NCBI RefSeq assembly: GCF_902374955.1 | Contig: NZ_CABKRX010000118.1 | Location: forward strand, 62,001 to 126,000 | DNA: 64,000 bases | DNA from: Bacillus massilioanorexius | Lineage (GTDB): Bacteria > Bacillota > Bacilli > Bacillales > DSM-1321 | Direction of reading: 5' to 3' | In this document: piece by piece, positions 47,963 through 56,738 of the stretch | How positions within the stretch are numbered: the stretch's first letter is position 1 | Layout: each line of letters opens with the position of its first letter | Position numbers and translations under genes: made by a program | The notes under the pieces: model-generated | Database searches by the model: none | Told to the model about the DNA's origin: nothing | What the model saw: only the letters and a program-made list of their open reading frames with translations

Positions 47963-48745
47963 ATGTTAGGGAAAATAGAAGCATTTATTTTGGGTATTAT
48001 TCAGGGCTTAACAGAATTTTTGCCTATTAGTAGTACAGGACATTTATATTTGGGAAGGCATATGTTTCAACTTCAAGAAGCGGGCCTTCTCTTAGATACA
48101 ATGCTACATATTGGTACGCTGTTAGCTGTTTTTGTATTTTATAAAAAAGAATTTATACAAATTATAAAACAGCCATTCGGTAAGCTTACATGGTTGCTAG
48201 CGATAGGGACTATACCAGCTGTCATTGTAGGTTTTGTATTTAAAGATTATTTTGATGACATTTCAAAAACAGGAATAACAATTGGATGGGAATTTTTAGT
48301 GACAGGCTGCTTTTTATGGTTTGCTGAAAGTATAAAACAAGGGCAAAAGAAAATGAAAGATATTACATACTCTGATGCTTTGTTTATCGGTACTTTTCAA
48401 GCTGCTGCGATTTTTCCAGCTATATCTAGGTCAGGCTTTACGATAGTAGCCGCTTTAATAAGAAAGCTTGATCGCGAGACGGCAGCCTATTTTTCTTTTT
48501 TATTATCTACTCCAGCCATTGTAGGTGCCATTATCCTTCAAGTCTTTGATTTATTTAAAGGTGGTGAAGAACAAATGGCTGTATCTGCATTAATTGTTGG
48601 AATTGTCTCATCAGCAGTATTCGGTTATATTGCAGTTAGGTGGATGATTAGTTTTCTAAAAAAGCATTCATTACGCATGTTTGCTGTATATGTTTGGATT
48701 TTAGGGATTTTTATTATTATTATGCAATACACGGATAGATTCTAA
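47963..48745 (+). CDS. uppP: Undecaprenyl-diphosphate phosphatase UppP (BacA)
   Basis: 260-aa membrane enzyme that recycles the cell-wall lipid carrier, and gives bacitracin resistance when abundant. The two signature blocks are GIIQGLTEFLPISSTGHLYL (about 12-31, with the catalytic Glu and the SSTGH) and PAISRSGFTIVAAL (about 152-165, with the essential Arg). About 7-8 helices are predicted. The ribosome site is AAAAAGGACG. The length is somewhat below the usual 265-275 residues, with a short C terminus. It stands alone. Confidence 0.95.
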   Translation: MLGKIEAFILGIIQGLTEFLPISSTGHLYLGRHMFQLQEAGLLLDTMLHIGTLLAVFVFYKKEFIQIIKQPFGKLTWLLAIGTIPAVIVGFVFKDYFDDISKTGITIGWEFLVTGCFLWFAESIKQGQKKMKDITYSDALFIGTFQAAAIFPAISRSGFTIVAALIRKLDRETAAYFSFLLSTPAIVGAIILQVFDLFKGGEEQMAVSALIVGIVSSAVFGYIAVRWMISFLKKHSLRMFAVYVWILGIFIIIMQYTDRF

Positions 48746-48908
48746 CTTGAGGTTTTATGAGAAAAGATAAAGGTTGAGTAATTTAGGTAGAGATTTTGTT
48801 TAGAAGAAGCATTATTTTATTACTAAACTTGAATAAGCGAAGGTGTGAAAATCAGAAGTTGTTTTAATAGATTATTGTTAGTTTAGAATAATATTTTTGA
48901 TGAAAAAA

Positions 48909-48939
48909 GGGTGTTTAGCCTATTTAAAGCTAAACACCC
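48909..48939. terminator. Terminator between uppP and CNNM paralogue 2
   Basis: GGGTGTTTAGC (48909-48919) pairs with GCTAAACACCC (48929-48939), flanked by AAAAAA and TTTTT; works on both strands. Confidence 0.88.
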
Positions 48940-49005
48940 TCTTTTTATATGCTAGGAATCTCTATAGCTAGTTATATATAATTATATGAAATATACAATT
49001 TATGT

Positions 49006-50319
49006 TTATTTTTCAATACTAGGAGGGATGATTTTTGAATGAATTTCAATACTAAGAATATGCCGATCTTCCATGTCTTTTATGGTAAAAATGTAACCAT
49101 TCTTCTCAATAGAGTCTCCTAGTTTAATATCGTATTGTTGTGTTAAAATCCAACCACCGATTGTATCGATTCCTTCTTCATAATAATCAGTATGAAGTAA
49201 ATCGTTAAGTTCATCTAATAACAATTTAGAATCGACAAGATAATGACCAGGCTTAATCATTTGTATTTCCGGCTTTTCATCAACATCAAATTCATCCTGA
49301 ATATCACCAACAATTTCTTCTAAAATGTCTTCAACTGTTAATATTCCTGATGTTCCACCATATTCATCGAATAAAAGTGCCATATGAATTCGCTCTTTTT
49401 GCATTTTTAATAATAGCTTTTTAATAGGTACAGTTTCAATAATTGATATGATAGGGTGTACATAATCCATTAGATTAAGAGAAGAACGATCTTCATGCAT
49501 GGCTACAGACATTAAATCTTTCAAATGCACAACACCTATTATGGAATCTTTATCCCCGTCAATGACAGGATATCTACTATATCTTTCCGTTTGAATAGTG
49601 TGTAGAACATCCTCCCAGGAATCATCTTTTGATATGCTAACAATTTCTGTTCTAGGTACCATAATTTCTTTTGCAATTCGATTGTCAAAATCAAAGATAC
49701 GATCGACATACTTATATTCCGTTTGATTAATTTCTCCGCTCTCGTAACTTTCAGATAAAATCATACGAAGTTCCTCTTCGGAATGTGCAAGCTCATGTTC
49801 TGGTGTAGCTTTAAATCCAAATAGACGAACAATAAACTGTGAGCTTCCATTTAATAATTTGATAAATGGATAAGCTATTTTATAAAAAATAATCATAGGT
49901 TTTGCTACGGATAAAGCAACGGCTTCTGCTTTATGAATCGCCATTGTTTTCGGTGCTAATTCACCAAACACTACTGATAAAAATGTCATGAGCAATAAGG
50001 CGATAACAAATGAAATAGCATGAGACACAGAACTTGGTATTTCAGCTTTATGTAAAAGTGGATTTAAGATTTTTTGGATGGTTGGTTCACCTAACCAACC
50101 TAAACCTAATGAACAAACTGTAATACCTAGTTGTGAAGCTGATAAATATTCATCAAGTGAAGAAATTATTTTTCTTACACTGACTGCTCTTGAATTACCT
50201 TCCGCAACTAGTTGGTCAATCCTTGTCGATCGAACCTTTATAATGGCAAATTCCGTAATAACAAAAAATGCCGTTAAAGCTATTAATAGTACAACTAATA
50301 GTAAGTTTACACTTATCAA
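49006..50319 (-). CDS. CNNM/CorC (hemolysin-type) membrane protein, paralogue 2
   Basis: 437-aa protein with the same order as its two paralogues: CNNM membrane domain (about 1-190), CBS pair (about 205-325, VPRTEIVSI, RYPVIDGD) and CorC domain (about 340-425). The TTG at 50319 is chosen because it aligns exactly with the start of paralogue 3 (MISVNLLLVVLL against MDILNLVILALL); a TTG seven codons upstream is possible. Neither has a normal ribosome site. The only one is AGGAGGTGA 51 bases upstream, separated from the TTG by a perfect 11-bp hairpin. Confidence 0.88.
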   Translation of the reverse strand: MISVNLLLVVLLIALTAFFVITEFAIIKVRSTRIDQLVAEGNSRAVSVRKIISSLDEYLSASQLGITVCSLGLGWLGEPTIQKILNPLLHKAEIPSSVSHAISFVIALLLMTFLSVVFGELAPKTMAIHKAEAVALSVAKPMIIFYKIAYPFIKLLNGSSQFIVRLFGFKATPEHELAHSEEELRMILSESYESGEINQTEYKYVDRIFDFDNRIAKEIMVPRTEIVSISKDDSWEDVLHTIQTERYSRYPVIDGDKDSIIGVVHLKDLMSVAMHEDRSSLNLMDYVHPIISIIETVPIKKLLLKMQKERIHMALLFDEYGGTSGILTVEDILEEIVGDIQDEFDVDEKPEIQMIKPGHYLVDSKLLLDELNDLLHTDYYEEGIDTIGGWILTQQYDIKLGDSIEKNGYIFTIKDMEDRHILSIEIHSKIIPPSIEK

Positions 50320-50379
50320 TTTTTGGAGAACTATAGACAAACACTATATCAATATAACTATAGTTCTCGCTCACCTCCT
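50320..50379 (-). promoter_or_regulatory. Hairpin-bridged ribosome site of CNNM paralogue 2
   Basis: Minus strand: AGGAGGTGA (50379-50371), GC, then GAGAACTATAG (50368-50358) pairing with CTATAGTTCTC (50336-50326), then CAAAAA and the TTG at 50319. Folding the hairpin would bring the ribosome site to about 8-10 bases from the start codon. Confidence 0.6.
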
Positions 50380-50550
50380 GATAGTCTTTATGTTCATGTA
50401 GCCAAATTTGATAATTATTAAACGTAATATTAAGAAAAAAAGCTATTAAATATCTATAGAAAATAGCTCTAGAAAGCAACTTGTAATATTAAGTATATGT
50501 ATCTAAAAGTCTACACTGTTGTTGTAATTATAATACTAATCAAATAATTA

Positions 50551-50578
50551 TAAAAGATGACAGCCTTGTCATCTTTTA
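50551..50578. terminator. Terminator of the CxxCxGxG mini-protein gene
   Basis: TAAAAGATGACA and TGTCATCTTTTA form 12 pairs around GCCT; the stop codon of the minus-strand gene lies in it. Confidence 0.82.
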
Positions 50579-50715
50579 TGATTAAAATGATTTATTGGGA
50601 TATTAGTGACCTTTCGCCCTTTACCCTTGCAATGAGAGCAGCTTTTAGAGAAAAATTGTAAAAATGGTATTTTTCCTCTACCTCTACAATCCTGACAAAT
50701 TTCAATATACTTCAT
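50569..50715 (-). CDS. CxxCxGxG zinc-finger mini-protein (YuiA-like)
   Basis: 48-aa protein with AAGGAGTG before the ATG at 50715. It holds two DnaJ-type zinc-binding knuckles, CQDCRGRG (about 7-14) and CSHCKGKG (about 26-33), separated by a short hydrophobic linker (KIPFLQFFSK). The last 15 residues are polar and basic. B. subtilis YuiA and the TRAP inhibitor AT share this design; AT binds the TRAP protein, while YuiA has no known role. Zinc binding and RNA or protein contact are inference. It is monocistronic with its own terminator. Confidence 0.82.
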   Translation of the reverse strand: MKYIEICQDCRGRGKIPFLQFFSKSCSHCKGKGRKVTNIPINHFNHKR

Positions 50716-50744
50716 GTTAATCACTCCTTATGTGAGGGCTGTGT

Positions 50745-50880
50745 TACATTTTATTGCTGAAAATGACTGCAATTTGTTCGCTTTCCTCTGACGAGAACTA
50801 AGTCTTCTCGCTCTTTCTTCAATGTATATCCATGTTTATCTTGCTTCTCCTAGAGGAGTCACATGGATTTCTTCCCATTT
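50745..50880 (-). repeat. Decayed copy of repeat family 1
   Basis: CGCTTTCCTCTGA, GTCTTCTCGCTC and TTGCTTCTCCTAGAGGAGTCAC follow in the order of a reverse-oriented family-1 core, with many changes. A call by resemblance only. No gene is seen in the 50716-51125 gap. Confidence 0.4.
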
Positions 50881-51093
50881 ATTGAGTTTGCTACTTTCTA
50901 TAGAAATATCATTATGATTTACTTTTTAAATTTCATTTGCGTTTGAAATAATAGTTATTCATAACTAGAAAGGGCAATGTGAATCTAGAATATAGCCTAA
51001 ATGGAAAGCCGTATTTATTAAAGTGTTAAAAAATCAGTTGTTTCATATAGTATGAACAAATGATTATTATTTCATGCTTTATTTGAAGAAAAT

Positions 51094-51121
51094 AAAAAAA
51101 ACTGCCAGTGGCAGTTTTTTT
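51094..51121. terminator. Terminator of CNNM paralogue 3
   Basis: AAAAAAACTGCC, AGT, GGCAGTTTTTTT: 12-bp stem flanked by A and T tracts, 5 bases from the stop. Confidence 0.9.
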
Positions 51122-51125
51122 AGTA

Positions 51126-52499
51126 TTAAGAAACGATTTCAGTTGTTTGAGGTATAGCGTTTTTATTGCTATTCATTTCTACTAAAGGTTCCTGTGAAAT
51201 GGGTGTTACAGCTTTGGTAACTTCTATATAACTAATATGGTGGTCTTCCATTTCAATAATTTTAAAGTTGAAGTTTTCAAGTGAAATGACATCACCCTGT
51301 TTGGCTTCATAATTTTCGGTTAAAATCCAACCACCAATTGTATCAATGTCTTCATCTGAAATATCTAGACCAAATAAATCATTTACTTGGCTGATTAACA
51401 CTTTTGCATCAATGATATAATGATCGTCATTAATTTTTCTTATTTCAGCTACTTCATCTAAATCAAACTCGTCACGAATTTCACCGACAATTTCCTCTAA
51501 TATATCTTCAACTGTTACTAGACCTGAAGTTCCGCCATATTCATCCATAAGTATGGCCATATGAATTCTTTCTTTCTGCATCTTAAGCAAAAGGTCATGA
51601 ATTGGAACGGTTTCAATGATTCTAATAATAGGTCTAACTAAAGGCTCTAGGTTTTTTTCGTCGTAGTTTTCTTCAGATAACATAAATGTAAATAAGTCTT
51701 TAACATTCACCATACCAATAACGCGGTCTTTATCTCCATCAATGATCGGATAACGCGTGAATTTTTCTTCTTTGACGATGTTAAACGCATCTTCAAGATA
51801 ATCATCTTTTGATAATGTGATAACCTCTGTGCGTGGAACCATTATTTCCTTTGCAATTCGATCATCGAATTCAAATATTTTATTTACATATTTGAACTCA
51901 GATTGGTTAATTTCTCCGTTTTTATAGCTATCGGACAGGATAATTCGTAATTCTTCCTCCGTATGCGCCAGTTCATGTTCAGAAGCAGGTTTAAATCCAA
52001 AAATTCCCGTTACGATTCTAGCTGATCCGTTTAATACCCAAATAAATGGGAACATAACTTTATAGAATATCTTTAATGGTCTAGAAAAAAGTAATGTTAT
52101 GGCTTCGGCTTTTTGAATTGCAATCGTTTTAGGGGCTAATTCTCCAACAACAACATGGATGAAAGTCATTAAAGAAAAAGCGATGATAAATGAAAGAATG
52201 CTTGTAGCGGATGCAGGAATACTTAATTTTTCTAATAATGGATGGAAAAGTCTTTCTATTGTAGGTTCTCCAATCCAACCAAGTCCTAAGGCAGTAACCG
52301 TAATTCCGAGTTGGCAAGCTGATAAATATTCATCTAAGTGGCTTACGACGGATTTTGCTGATAACGCACCTGTTTTTCCTTCTTCTACGAGCTGATCAAT
52401 CCTCGTGCTTCTTACTTTTACTATGGCAAATTCTGAGGCTACGAAAAATGCTGTTGCAGCAATTAACAGAGCCAAGATAACCAAGTTTAATATGTCCAA
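51126..52499 (-). CDS. CNNM/CorC (hemolysin-type) membrane protein, paralogue 3
   Basis: 457-aa protein, same domain order: CNNM membrane domain (about 1-190, ACQLGITVTALGLGWIGEP), CBS pair (about 205-330, VPRTEVITL, RYPIIDGD) and CorC domain (about 345-430). It has about 15 extra C-terminal residues compared with the others. The TTG at 52499 follows AAGGA at 7 bases. Another GGGAGGTGA lies 38 bases upstream, as in its paralogues. The three genes lie within 9.2 kb and are all on the minus strand, interrupted by sco, gabD and uppP on the other strand. Confidence 0.92.
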   Translation of the reverse strand: MDILNLVILALLIAATAFFVASEFAIVKVRSTRIDQLVEEGKTGALSAKSVVSHLDEYLSACQLGITVTALGLGWIGEPTIERLFHPLLEKLSIPASATSILSFIIAFSLMTFIHVVVGELAPKTIAIQKAEAITLLFSRPLKIFYKVMFPFIWVLNGSARIVTGIFGFKPASEHELAHTEEELRIILSDSYKNGEINQSEFKYVNKIFEFDDRIAKEIMVPRTEVITLSKDDYLEDAFNIVKEEKFTRYPIIDGDKDRVIGMVNVKDLFTFMLSEENYDEKNLEPLVRPIIRIIETVPIHDLLLKMQKERIHMAILMDEYGGTSGLVTVEDILEEIVGEIRDEFDLDEVAEIRKINDDHYIIDAKVLISQVNDLFGLDISDEDIDTIGGWILTENYEAKQGDVISLENFNFKIIEMEDHHISYIEVTKAVTPISQEPLVEMNSNKNAIPQTTEIVS

Positions 52500-52505
52500 A
52501 TAATT

Positions 52506-52546
52506 TTCCTTATCCCGCCTTTACAACGAGAAAGGAGTCACCTCCC
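52506..52546 (-). promoter_or_regulatory. Displaced Shine-Dalgarno leader before CNNM paralogue 3
   Basis: Minus strand: GGGAGGTGA (52546-52538), then CCTTT...AAAGG with a 9-base loop, then GGATAAGGA and the TTG. The element is the third instance of GGAGGTGA followed by a hairpin. Confidence 0.5.
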
Positions 52547-53136
52547 GAGTTATTAAAATCTTACTTCATTTATTGGCTTTGATTTATCATACTGTTGATT
52601 AAAAGAATCCAACATCCTTATTTATTGTTTGAAATCTTCAAATTTTCTTTCGATAATTAGAAAAGTATCGGAAGTTCAAATGAATCAACATCGAAAAAAA
52701 CAGAGCCAATGTATACAGAATTTTTTTACAAAAAAACATAATCACCCGTCTATATTAGATTATCAATCAATGGATATGATTAAAAAATAGCCCTTTTGTA
52801 ATTAAGTGATTTGTTTTGATGTTCAAAACTGCCCCATCTACATCACCTCAATGTACTTAGTAAGATTAAGATAATTATAGAAAATCTTGAACATACAGTC
52901 AAACTTACAAATCTAAGAAAATTCTAGATATTCCATATGTATGGTGTAAATTTTAAGATTATTAGCAACATTTTGAATTAAATAAAAATGTATTGTAAGA
53001 AATTTCTAGTGTTCTTTTCGCTGAAAATATCTAATATTTCATATTTATTTCACATTTATCCTTTATTATTAAAATAAAACAATAATGTAGGGAATAGATA
53101 GGGATAATAAACTTTCATGGGGTAAGGGAGGGGACT
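52547..53136. other. AT-rich intergenic stretch
   Basis: About 590 bases without a supportable gene or repeat. It must contain the promoters of the CNNM gene (-) and of the small gene at 53137 (+), but no box is convincing enough to place. Confidence 0.5.
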
Positions 53137-53322
53137 ATGATGATCGATGACATGATTCATAAACTTCAAAATGAAGGAATTAAAGTTGAGAAAACAAAGT
53201 CTAGACATGTTGTGTTTCAAAATATCTTTAATAATAGATCATCGTCCTTGTATATTTGGAATGGACCTTTTCAGATAGAGAAAAAACTGAACATATGTCC
53301 TAGTGAAAGTTCAGAAGTGTAA
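53137..53322 (+). CDS. Hypothetical 61-aa protein
   Basis: Two ATGs (53137, 53140) follow AAGGGAGGGG at a sensible distance. The product is soluble, with an amphipathic N-terminal helix DDMIHKLQNEGIKVEKTKSR and a mixed polar C terminus with one Cys. It has no recognisable family. A good ribosome site and a hairpin about 40 bases after the stop support it as a real small gene; lack of homology knowledge keeps the confidence modest. Confidence 0.5.
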   Translation: MMIDDMIHKLQNEGIKVEKTKSRHVVFQNIFNNRSSSLYIWNGPFQIEKKLNICPSESSEV

Positions 53323-53364
53323 GCATTTATAGAATGCATATAGGTAGTGAACAATAAGAACCTT

Positions 53365-53420
53365 CTTAAGCTTAACCATGAAAAATGATGGTTTAAGTTA
53401 AAGTTGATTCTTTTTTTATA
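53365..53420 (+). terminator. Hairpin and T tract after the 61-aa gene
   Basis: TAAGCTTAACCAT pairs imperfectly with ATGGTTTAAGTTA, then TTCTTTTTTTAT. Confidence 0.6.
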
Positions 53421-53439
53421 TTACGCCTATTCTCTTAAG

Positions 53440-53470
53440 CTTTGAGACTTCTGTGGGAGTGGATTAACAT
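53440..53470 (+). repeat. Short remnant of repeat family 1
   Basis: TTTGAGACTTCTGTGGGAGT recalls the GAGACTCC..GGGAGCAGCGGGAC part of the family, without the remainder. The rest of the 53421-53878 gap is AT-rich; TGTTTGAC/GTCAAACA (53697-53726) is a small inverted repeat of unknown role before the YitT gene. Confidence 0.35.
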
Positions 53471-53878
53471 TTAGAGTATGTGCTGTTACAGGATCTAATT
53501 AGTATATAAATATAACGGCCAAATATCATAATGAAAATTAATATAAGTAAACTAATCAGTTTATATGAATATGATTTTCATGTATGATTAAAATAGGTAA
53601 AAGTATAATAAATAGTAAAATTATGTATAAATTAATCTTAAGAATGAATGAAAATCATTATTTAACAAATTATAGTTAAATAAGAAAAACTTAAATGTTT
53701 GACATGTTTCTTAAAAAGGTCAAACACTCCTTTACGTGAAACTTTTTATTGTTAATTAACAAGATCACTTAAAAGGATTGTTATTTTATTACCTAAATGA
53801 GAAAAAGTTAAACATTGAATCTTGAATTGTATAATTTTTATATAAAATAATGTTACATAAAAAAAGGGGATGATTGAA

Positions 53879-54817
53879 TTGGATTCAATAAGGAGAGACA
53901 CAGTAAAAGAGAAGTTAATGACTCAAGGTAAGATTAGTGAAGAAACCATTAGAAAAATACAACATAAAGGATTATCCAAAGGGAAAATTGCAAAAAGAAC
54001 ATTATTTATTACTTTTGGTGCAATGTTGATGGCAGTAGGATTAGAAAGTTTCCTAATTCCTAATAAGGTTATTGATGGAGGAATAACAGGTATTTCCATT
54101 ATTTCTTCTCACTTAACAGGTATCAGCTTAGGGATCTTTCTATTCTTATTAAATCTCCCGTTCTTTTTTATCGGTTATAAACAAATAGGGAAAACATTTG
54201 CTCTTTCTACGATGTATGGGATTATTGTATTATCTTCTGCAACGGTCTTGTTACATGATATTCCTCGTTTTACTGATGATGTTTTACTAGCAGCGATATT
54301 TGGAGGAATTATTATTGGTGTTGGTATAGGTATAGTAATGCGTAATGGTGGATCATTAGATGGTACGGAGATATTGGCAATAGTTTTTAATAAAAAGCTA
54401 CCATTTTCCGTTGGGGAAATGATTATGTTTGTGAATATTTTTATTCTTGGCAGTGCAGGATTTGTATATGGTTGGAATCGAGCTATGTATTCACTAATTG
54501 CTTATTTTGTAGCTTCCAAAACAATTGATATCGTACTTCAAGGATTAGACGAATCGAAATCTGCTTGGATTATCAGTGAAAAATATTTAGATATTGGTGA
54601 AGCTCTATTAGCTCGTCTTGGCCGTGGAGTTACTTACTTAACGGGTGAAGGAGCATATACTGGTGAAGAGAAGAAGGTAATTTTTTGCGTTATAACTCGT
54701 TTAGAAGAGTCTAAACTAAAATCGATTGTCGAAGAAATCGATCCTGAAGCGTTTCTTGCAGTGGGTAATGTTGCGGAAGTTAGAGGTGGAAGATTTAAAA
54801 AGAAATCTGTTCACTAA
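53879..54817 (+). CDS. YitT family membrane protein
   Basis: 312-aa protein. The TTG at 53879 is preferred, because AAAAGGGG is about 9 bases upstream; the ATG at 53870 touches that site. A polar N terminus of about 45 residues, longer than usual, precedes five or six membrane helices (about 45-225) that form two DUF161 repeats (GLESFLIPNKVIDGGITGIS, VIMRNGGSLDGTEILAI). The C-terminal DUF2179 domain (about 230-310, TYLTGEGAYTGEEKKVIFCV) is cytoplasmic. The function of the family is not known. Confidence 0.88.
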   Translation: MDSIRRDTVKEKLMTQGKISEETIRKIQHKGLSKGKIAKRTLFITFGAMLMAVGLESFLIPNKVIDGGITGISIISSHLTGISLGIFLFLLNLPFFFIGYKQIGKTFALSTMYGIIVLSSATVLLHDIPRFTDDVLLAAIFGGIIIGVGIGIVMRNGGSLDGTEILAIVFNKKLPFSVGEMIMFVNIFILGSAGFVYGWNRAMYSLIAYFVASKTIDIVLQGLDESKSAWIISEKYLDIGEALLARLGRGVTYLTGEGAYTGEEKKVIFCVITRLEESKLKSIVEEIDPEAFLAVGNVAEVRGGRFKKKSVH

Positions 54818-54940
54818 AAAAAGACAGCTTCGATGCTTTATCTAGCTTGTTTTTAAAATATATTATGTTTTTATGTGTATTAAGCTGATTTAACATGTTT
54901 TTGCTTATTATGAAAAATTTAGATAAATGATACAAAGTAA

Positions 54941-54980
54941 GAGGGTATTCACCCAAATCATGCCTTTTGGGATACCCTCT
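54941..54980. terminator. Bidirectional terminator
   Basis: GAGGGTAT plus ACCCAAA pairs with TTTTGGG plus ATACCCTC; followed by TCTCGTTTTG. It separates the YitT gene (+) from the kinase (-). Confidence 0.85.
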
Positions 54981-55045
54981 CTCGTTTTGTTCTTTAGTTA
55001 TGTATTATGAAAAATTCCGATTATATATTTACATATATGGTTATG

Positions 55046-56182
55046 TTATTCAGTTAACAAAGTTGCCGGCACTGTGATTGGAAGTGAAATCGTAAAGGCC
55101 GTGATTTTTGCTGTTGAAATACATGATAGCGCTCCTCGATGCTTTTCAATGATTTCTTTACACACAAAAAGACCTAATCCAGTGCCATTCTTCTTTGTTG
55201 TCGTAAATGGTTTGAAAATATCCTTCAATAAATCATCTTTTATTTGAGGACCGTTGTTTGATATAGTTAGTTCAATAAAATTCCTGTCTTTTTTAGAGGT
55301 TGATACAACGATTGTAGGATTTTTAACATGTGCGATTACATCTAACGCATTTAATATGATGTTCAATAATACTTGACGAATTTCGTCTAGATAGCCAAGT
55401 ATAAAAATGTCCTCTTCTAAAAAGGTGTCCACCTTAACATTCGTATCGACAATACTTGGGTAGAGAAAAGTAATCACTTCTTCAATTAACTGATTTAAAG
55501 AAAAAATAACTGGGTTTATATCAATTTGTTCTTTTCTCGATAAAAGTAAGAATTGGGAAATCCTTGAGTTTAGCTGCTCTAGTTCATTAGCTATGATATC
55601 CAAATATTTCAAATCAGAATTTTCGGCTTTTAGAAGTTGGATAAATCCTTTAATCGATGTTAGAGGGTTTCGAAATTCATGGACGAAGCTAGATGTGATT
55701 TGACCCAACATAGTTAATCTTTCTCGATGGGTCTCAGATATCTTCTCATTCTCTTTATCTTTTAGTTCATTTGTTAATTCGATAAAAATGGTAATGGTAT
55801 TATATAAGAACAAATCCAGTAAATAATTAACTTTTTCCTTTGCCATGGATTTATTATCAATGCTTTCATCACATTGACTAATAAGTGCAAATAAATTTAA
55901 CCTTATGATAGAAATATCTTCTAGAAATTCTTTTAGTTCTTCTCCATCTTCAAATCTTCCATTGGCAACTTTTTTAGAAAGCGCTTTAATCTTTAAAGAG
56001 TGATCGACATTGGGATGCTCTAAAATGTTTTTGTACAATTGAAATAATAAGTGAAGATGTTTGAACACTTTGTTTTTTCTATGATGATTGTGGCTTCTGT
56101 TAATTTTTTGCTTCCATGAAACTAGAATTTCTTCTTCCCGCATGTTTAACAAATGAATAATAGGATTTCTTTCCTTGCTCAT
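55046..56182 (-). CDS. Soluble sensor histidine kinase, sporulation-kinase type
   Basis: 378-aa cytoplasmic kinase without membrane segments. The ATG at 56182 is preferred, as GGAGGTGG lies 11 bases upstream inside the longer frame. The N-terminal ~150 residues are helical and resemble the HisK_N sensor part of Bacillus sporulation kinases. The HisKA H-box is SSFVHEFRNPLTSIKGFIQL (phospho-His about 168). The ATPase domain has the N box LLNIILNALDV, the G1 box and NGTGLGLFVCKEII (about 345). No response regulator gene is adjacent, as is typical of phosphorelay kinases feeding Spo0F. The target is inference. Confidence 0.85.
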   Translation of the reverse strand: MSKERNPIIHLLNMREEEILVSWKQKINRSHNHHRKNKVFKHLHLLFQLYKNILEHPNVDHSLKIKALSKKVANGRFEDGEELKEFLEDISIIRLNLFALISQCDESIDNKSMAKEKVNYLLDLFLYNTITIFIELTNELKDKENEKISETHRERLTMLGQITSSFVHEFRNPLTSIKGFIQLLKAENSDLKYLDIIANELEQLNSRISQFLLLSRKEQIDINPVIFSLNQLIEEVITFLYPSIVDTNVKVDTFLEEDIFILGYLDEIRQVLLNIILNALDVIAHVKNPTIVVSTSKKDRNFIELTISNNGPQIKDDLLKDIFKPFTTTKKNGTGLGLFVCKEIIEKHRGALSCISTAKITAFTISLPITVPATLLTE

Positions 56183-56532
56183 ATTAGCAGTGTCCACCTC
56201 CATTATTTAAAATGAAATAACGGCAAAATGTTTAAATTTTCTAAATATAGCATATGTAAGGTTGTTATAGGGAAAAAATGTTTTGTTAAAAGATTGACAT
56301 AAGTTTAGTTATTTTACTAATACATCATCATTTATTAATTCTACACATTTATGTTTTTTCCTTTTTTTAGTAGGGTTATATTCTTTTTATTCTGTTTTTT
56401 TTTATTTATTTTTCTATATTATAGTAGAAGTTAGTATATAGTATAGGTTTCTGACATGACTATTTATATCAAAAGGTAGTTGAAAAATTGTGGAATTAGA
56501 TGTACATTATTATTACTGAAAAGAATAAATTA

Positions 56533-56622
56533 CCACAAGGGGAGCTAATGGCTGAGAGTGAACGTTGGAGTTCTGACCCTATGAACCTGTTAGTTAATGC
56601 TAGCGTAGGGATGTGATTATGG
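56533..56622 (+). promoter_or_regulatory. TPP riboswitch (THI box)
   Basis: Consensus aptamer: AGGGGAGCTAATGGCTGAGA (P1/P2 side), GACCCTATGAACCTG and CTAGCGTAGGGA, in the right order and spacing. It binds thiamine pyrophosphate and here controls thiT 120 bases downstream through the terminator that follows. Confidence 0.96.
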
Positions 56623-56629
56623 ATAAAGC

Positions 56630-56665
56630 AATGTGGGATCCATTTACACCCTCATTGTTTTTTTA
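56630..56665 (+). terminator. Riboswitch-controlled terminator
   Basis: CAATGTGGG (56630-56638) pairs with CCCTCATTG (56650-56658), followed by TTTTTTT. It is the expression platform of the TPP riboswitch. Confidence 0.9.
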
Positions 56666-56738
56666 CGTTTTACAAAGTAAAAACATGAGGAACATATAAC
56701 TCTCAATCTTTAACTCCTCAATGGAAGAGGAGGAAAAA

